A DNA stretch of 64,000 nt from Hedera helix. Its lineage: Eukaryota; Streptophyta; Magnoliopsida; Apiales; Araliaceae. The stretch is taken from the NCBI GenBank assembly GCA_947179155.2, contig OX359267.1:44988292-45052291 (forward strand), in the 5' to 3' direction. The position numbers and the translations under genes are program-made. Shown in pieces: positions 59,883 through 64,000 of the stretch (positions within the stretch are counted from its first letter, which is position 1; every line of letters starts with the position of its first letter). The notes under the pieces were generated by a model. It had not been told where the DNA came from, did no database searches, and worked only from the letters and a program-made list of their open reading frames with translations.

Positions 59883-62800
59883 ATGTATGTATCCCATACA
59901 CCAGTCGGCCAATGTACCTGGACATCCTATAAGATGCTTAGACCATTGAGCATCACAACCTCCATTTTACATCATACCCCTTGTCGGAGACGAACCACCG
60001 GCTACCCATCTTTCATGGCCACAATTTCGACCCAAAAGGAGGCTGCTTTAACTCAGGATGAGTCCACCCAGAAGACCCATCAACCCGTACAGGTAACCCC
60101 AATTGTCTTCTTCTTATTTTATTTTATTTTATAATTTATGCTTGATTTCTTGGCATTTTCTTGATGGATTTGCTCTGTATTGACATTGGTTTTGTCCTTT
60201 CGTCATCTAGCTCAGTCTCTGTTGGTAATTGTAGTTTGATCTGGATTTTTGGGGCAGGCTCTTTCTCCATCTGTGTACTTCTGCGTGATGCTCTATGACT
60301 AATATTTACTTTATTTAAAGTTCTTGCAATTACAGCTATGTTACTGGTTTAGGATTTTCCTTTCTTGTTTATTAAAACCTTATATCCAGCTTATAATGCA
60401 TTTGATGTGAACTGCAGGGTAAAAAAAGTACTATGACCACAAATTTGAAAAACAAACAGAGATATAGAGAAAGAACCATTTTTAGTGTATTTTAGTAGAT
60501 GCAAATTGTATTTTAAGGATAGTAATATTGATGATTTGCGCACTAGTCAAGTTCTTAATAATGCCGTAGTGCTGTAATATGATGGTGGAAGTGTTCCTTG
60601 TTACCACCACTGTATTAGCCCTCTAATTTGCATTCTCTTACTCCACCTCCGTTCATATTTCTTAAACTTATTTAACATGCCTGACCATCCGATACTATTG
60701 TTTATTTATCATCTATGAAGTAATGTAGTGATGCTTAGACTTTGCTGAGTGCTGAAGTTGCAATTATTGTTGTATGTGATATGTTCTAGTGGAATTCTCC
60801 CATGATTTTCGCACTGCTAATTTCTTGAAGGGCACTTTTGAAACAATTTGTTTTGGAATTGTCGGATGTGTTTGTTGACTGTGAGCATCCTCTTAACGGG
60901 TAGTTTGCGGGCTTCAATAAAACATCGTTCATTGCTCATGCATTTGTGGATATAGTGTAGAAAAATAAATAGCTTTAGTGTCTCCGTTATATATGCTCCT
61001 CAACCTTTATGATTGTTTGCAGGCTGCGTAGGATAGGATTATTAGGGTTCTAAACTTCATTTTATCAATAGGCTGCTTATATAGTACCAACTAAGTTTCT
61101 ATCTTCTAAACTTTACAAGGCTGGTACGTTGCCTTCTGTACTCATCTCAATGAATGCGATTAATTATTCTTATCAAGTATCATATGCTTATGATATTACT
61201 TAGAAATAAAACAATTGTAATTATAGTGAATAATGATATTTTGATTATAGTACTACATAAAATTGAGGAGTTATTTCCCTTTTAAATTAAGGTTTTACTT
61301 GGTCTCTGAGTTTTAGGTTGTCTATATAGAGGGCAGTATAGGCACCTGCTTATGCTGGATTTTTTTTTAGGTATAGGGCAAAAATATAATTTAATAAATT
61401 TAAGGGACAGATTTATAAAAAGATTAAACTTAGAGGGACAAATTTATATAATTTAATAAACTCAAGTGCTGGACATCTGCAACGTAGCCCAAGCCGGTTG
61501 AAATGGTTGAGTGATTCTCTGCAACCTAGCCCAAGCTAACTCAATTTCCAAATGGTTGAGTGATTGTTTAGTTCCTTACATCAAAAATGATGTATTCGAA
61601 ACTATTGATAATGAAGTTATCTCGGAACATTTTCAAGTTATGGGGTCTAGGAGGATAACATTGTAATTTGTAAACATTATTATGATTGTTAATATTAAGA
61701 TTAATTCAAGTTTTATTTATTTAATTTTAACAAAAAAAAATAGTTCAAATCCGCCCCTGTAAGCATTGTAATCCTGTACGTTTATTTAGAGGTGAATTTT
61801 ATTGATTTGAGTTAAAACTTTGTGCTTTTGTGTGCGTGCTTTTATTGATTACCTTCATGAAAAGCTCTTTAGCCTTTTTTCTCATTCTTGATCTTAATTC
61901 TGTAGCTCTTCTATACCTCTTGTAAACCTGTCATGCATCAAATTTGTATCAGAGCTTAGGCTTGAATTATCTTATTGTCCCAAAATTATGAACACAACCC
62001 ACAACCAACCATTTTCCGTCAAATACCAATTCGCCAACCCTAGTCAACCCTAATCCTAAGTCAAACAGGCTGCATCACCCAAAATGTTAACCATTCTCAT
62101 CAAACAGCCCTAATCACAGTCAATCACACACCCGCCGGAACCTTAACACGCGGCACGCCACTATCAACCACCATCTGCCATCGTCATCATCAAACAACAG
62201 CCAGATCCAATAGCAGCCATAAAAATAAGCAGGAAAAAGAGTAAGAGCCGACTGCACGCCCCATAGTCGCTGATACTGTTAAACTTATAAACTTTGGACT
62301 AATAACATGGAGAAGCCCGTCACACCTTTACACTGCAGCAACCATGATCTGTAACCATAAATATCAGCCGAAGCAGTAGTTTGACGACATTATTTTAGGG
62401 AGACAACCAAGAGAGAGAGAGAGGGAGGGAGAAGAGAAGAAGTAGGGTACTGCCACTAATCCATCATGTCACAGGCCTGGTTACTGATTCTTTATCTTAG
62501 TTCTAAACCCGCGTCATTTATACTTTCTTTTATATTATTTTTGTTTCTTGTGGATGTTCCATTGCTTTCTATTAGCTATTTATATTTAGAAATTTGATTT
62601 ATCTAATCGATTTTATGCTAATTTGGGACTTGTTTTGTTTATTTAGTTTTTAAAATGGCCTTTTGTGAGCCATGTGTTTGTAGTTGAACAAGCCCAACCT
62701 AGCAAAGGTGAAGTTAATTGATCCATACAATTGTCCCAGTAACCATTTATAATGGGATTATTTTCTATTGGTGCTTTACAGATGATTGTTTTCAACAAAC

Positions 62801-64000
62801 CCATTTATCTGTATCTTTCTTGTTCTTCCTTTTATTTTCCCCCATCCCTGATTTGGAAGATGGGTGTTGTGTGTAGTTATAGAGAAATTATCTCTTCCCC
62901 TGTATCCATTTAAATGCTGTCTCTTCCTTGGCCGGTCCTTAAAGGAGAGCTTCCATATTTTGGGTAGGTCACATGTTGGATGTGGCAAACCATCAATGAG
63001 AATCTCACTTATGATGCCCACTCTGCCTAAATAGTCCGCAGTTAAAATGAAGAATAGACAGAGAGATGTGAAAATGCAAGGATATTAGCATGTTTTGTGC
63101 TGAGAAGCTAAGAGTTTGATGCAGTGGCGCAGCATGGGCTGCTCAATTTATAGGCACCTTTAAGAAGCATTTCTCATTTTATATTCATCTTACTGTGAGA
63201 CATATACTATGCTCATAGATTCTATTGTGAAGTTTTTAGGAGATGTCCATTTTCAGTTTTCATCTTTTAAATATTTTGTTAGCTCATTCTTGCATGCCTG
63301 ATTTGCGTGTATGGTGTACTTAAGTTGCTCTTTGAGTTATCAATCTAATAGCCTCTACGATTTATTGCGCAAAACTTTCCTTTATAGTGTAGTGACATTA
63401 ATACAATAAGGCTCAAACAGCTTTGGAAGTTGTGATATAGTCATCATTTCCAGTAACCTTCAACTTGATGAGTTCTTTTTATTTTAAATATTTGTTGGAA
63501 AGTCGACCCTTGTGTCTATATGCAATGTTCCTTCAATGGCCCTTACTTCTGTAACTTACCAAGGCTTTCCATTTCAGGTTGCAAAGCGTTTGGAGAAATT
63601 CAAAACGACAATATTCACACAGATGAGTATGCTTGCCATCAAACATGGAGCAATAAACCTTGGCCAAGGCTTCCCCAATTTTGATGGCCCAGAATTTGTC
63701 AAAGAAGCAGCAATTAAAGCGATTAAAGATGGGAAAAATCAATATGCCCGTGGGTATGGTGTTCCTGATCTCAACTCAGCCATCGCAGTGCGGTTCAAGA
63801 AGGATGCTGGACTTGTTGTGGACCCAGAAAAGGAAGTTACTGTCACCTCTGGATGCACTGAAGCAATTGCTGCAACCATTCTAGGCTTGATAAATCCGGA
63901 AGATGAGGTGATCCTTTTTGCTCCTTTCTATGATTCCTATGAAGCTACTTTGTCTATGGCTGGTGCCAAAATAAAGTGCATCACTTTACGGCCTCCAAAT
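59883..64000 (+). CDS. Kynurenine/DapC-like class I aminotransferase, probably organellar (3' partial)
   Basis: Exon 1 is 59883-60092 (70 codons, donor CAG|GTAACC); a 3485-bp phase-0 intron follows; exon 2 begins 63578 (acceptor ATTTCAG) and runs past the window end. Residues 1-50 are rich in Ser, Thr, Arg and Pro with few acidic residues, like a transit peptide. A third in-frame Met (MATISTQKE) could start a shorter form. From VAKRLEKFKTTIFTQM on, it is a fold-type I PLP aminotransferase N-terminus: INLGQGFPNFDGPEFV, NQYARGYGVPDLNSAI, VTVTSGCTEAIAA, EVILFAPFYDSYEAT. These match the plant kynurenine-oxoglutarate transaminase-like family (Arabidopsis At1g77670 type). Expected later parts, including the PLP lysine, lie outside the window. 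The true substrate cannot be told from this part. Confidence 0.88.
60093..63577 (+). other. First intron of the aminotransferase gene
   Basis: A long T-rich intron without a clear nested gene. About 61479-61567 is an imperfect duplication of a unit with TAGCCCAAGC and AAATGGTTGAGTGATT. Around 61945 TTGTATCAGAGCTTAGG resembles a retroelement primer-binding site, and 61990-62450 is unusually C/A-rich, ending in a purine run GAGAGAGAGAGGGAGGGAG, possibly a small retroelement remnant. Confidence 0.6.

Overview
The window is nuclear DNA of a eudicot plant. The evidence is strongly AT-rich intergenic sequence with many MITEs and (AT)n arrays, genes with canonical GT..AG introns, plant-type LTR retrotransposons, and an intact gene for the plant-specific GRAS regulator NSP2. 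The species cannot be named from the sequence alone.

Genes, left to right. (1) At 293-3443 (+) are the last exons of an unrecognised coiled-coil-like gene that begins before the window. (2) At 20545-22041 (+) is intronless NSP2, the GRAS regulator of common symbiosis and strigolactone signalling, with a miR171-type complementary site. (3) At 50384-50990 (-) is a decayed inverted partial copy of deoxyhypusine synthase. (4) At 52599-55452 (+) is intact deoxyhypusine synthase (seven coding exons, 372 aa), which makes the hypusine precursor on eIF5A. (5) At 59883-64000+ (+) are the first two coding exons of an organelle-type kynurenine/DapC-like aminotransferase, cut by the window end. These genes share no pathway; they are neighbours in a repeat-rich interval.

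The interval 25856-43707 is a nested pair of related Ty3/gypsy (Tekay/Del-type chromovirus) elements. The outer one (+ strand) is a non-autonomous LARD with 3504-bp LTRs and a 454-bp interior, in which the first codons of gag are joined in frame to the last codons of pol. Its 5' LTR was split by a 10,385-bp gag-pol element on the minus strand (26623-37007; 2772-bp LTRs; TSD TACTG). Both LTR pairs are nearly identical, so both insertions are recent. The inner gag-pol frame has one in-frame stop between capsid and nucleocapsid and lacks the first RNase H aspartate.

The LARD landed inside one copy of a diverged three-copy block: about 3730-6720, 7474-9790, and an inverted copy at 46480-43708 plus 25855-25680. 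The uninterrupted copy at 7474-9790 shows what the empty site looked like. Other mobile DNA includes a long-TIR Mutator-like element holding a spliced-looking gene fragment (about 10598-12752), a long-TIR element with a nested Stowaway-like array (about 48852-49750), Helitron-like pieces, and hAT-, PIF/Harbinger- and Stowaway-type MITEs. No rRNA, tRNA or CRISPR was recognised.
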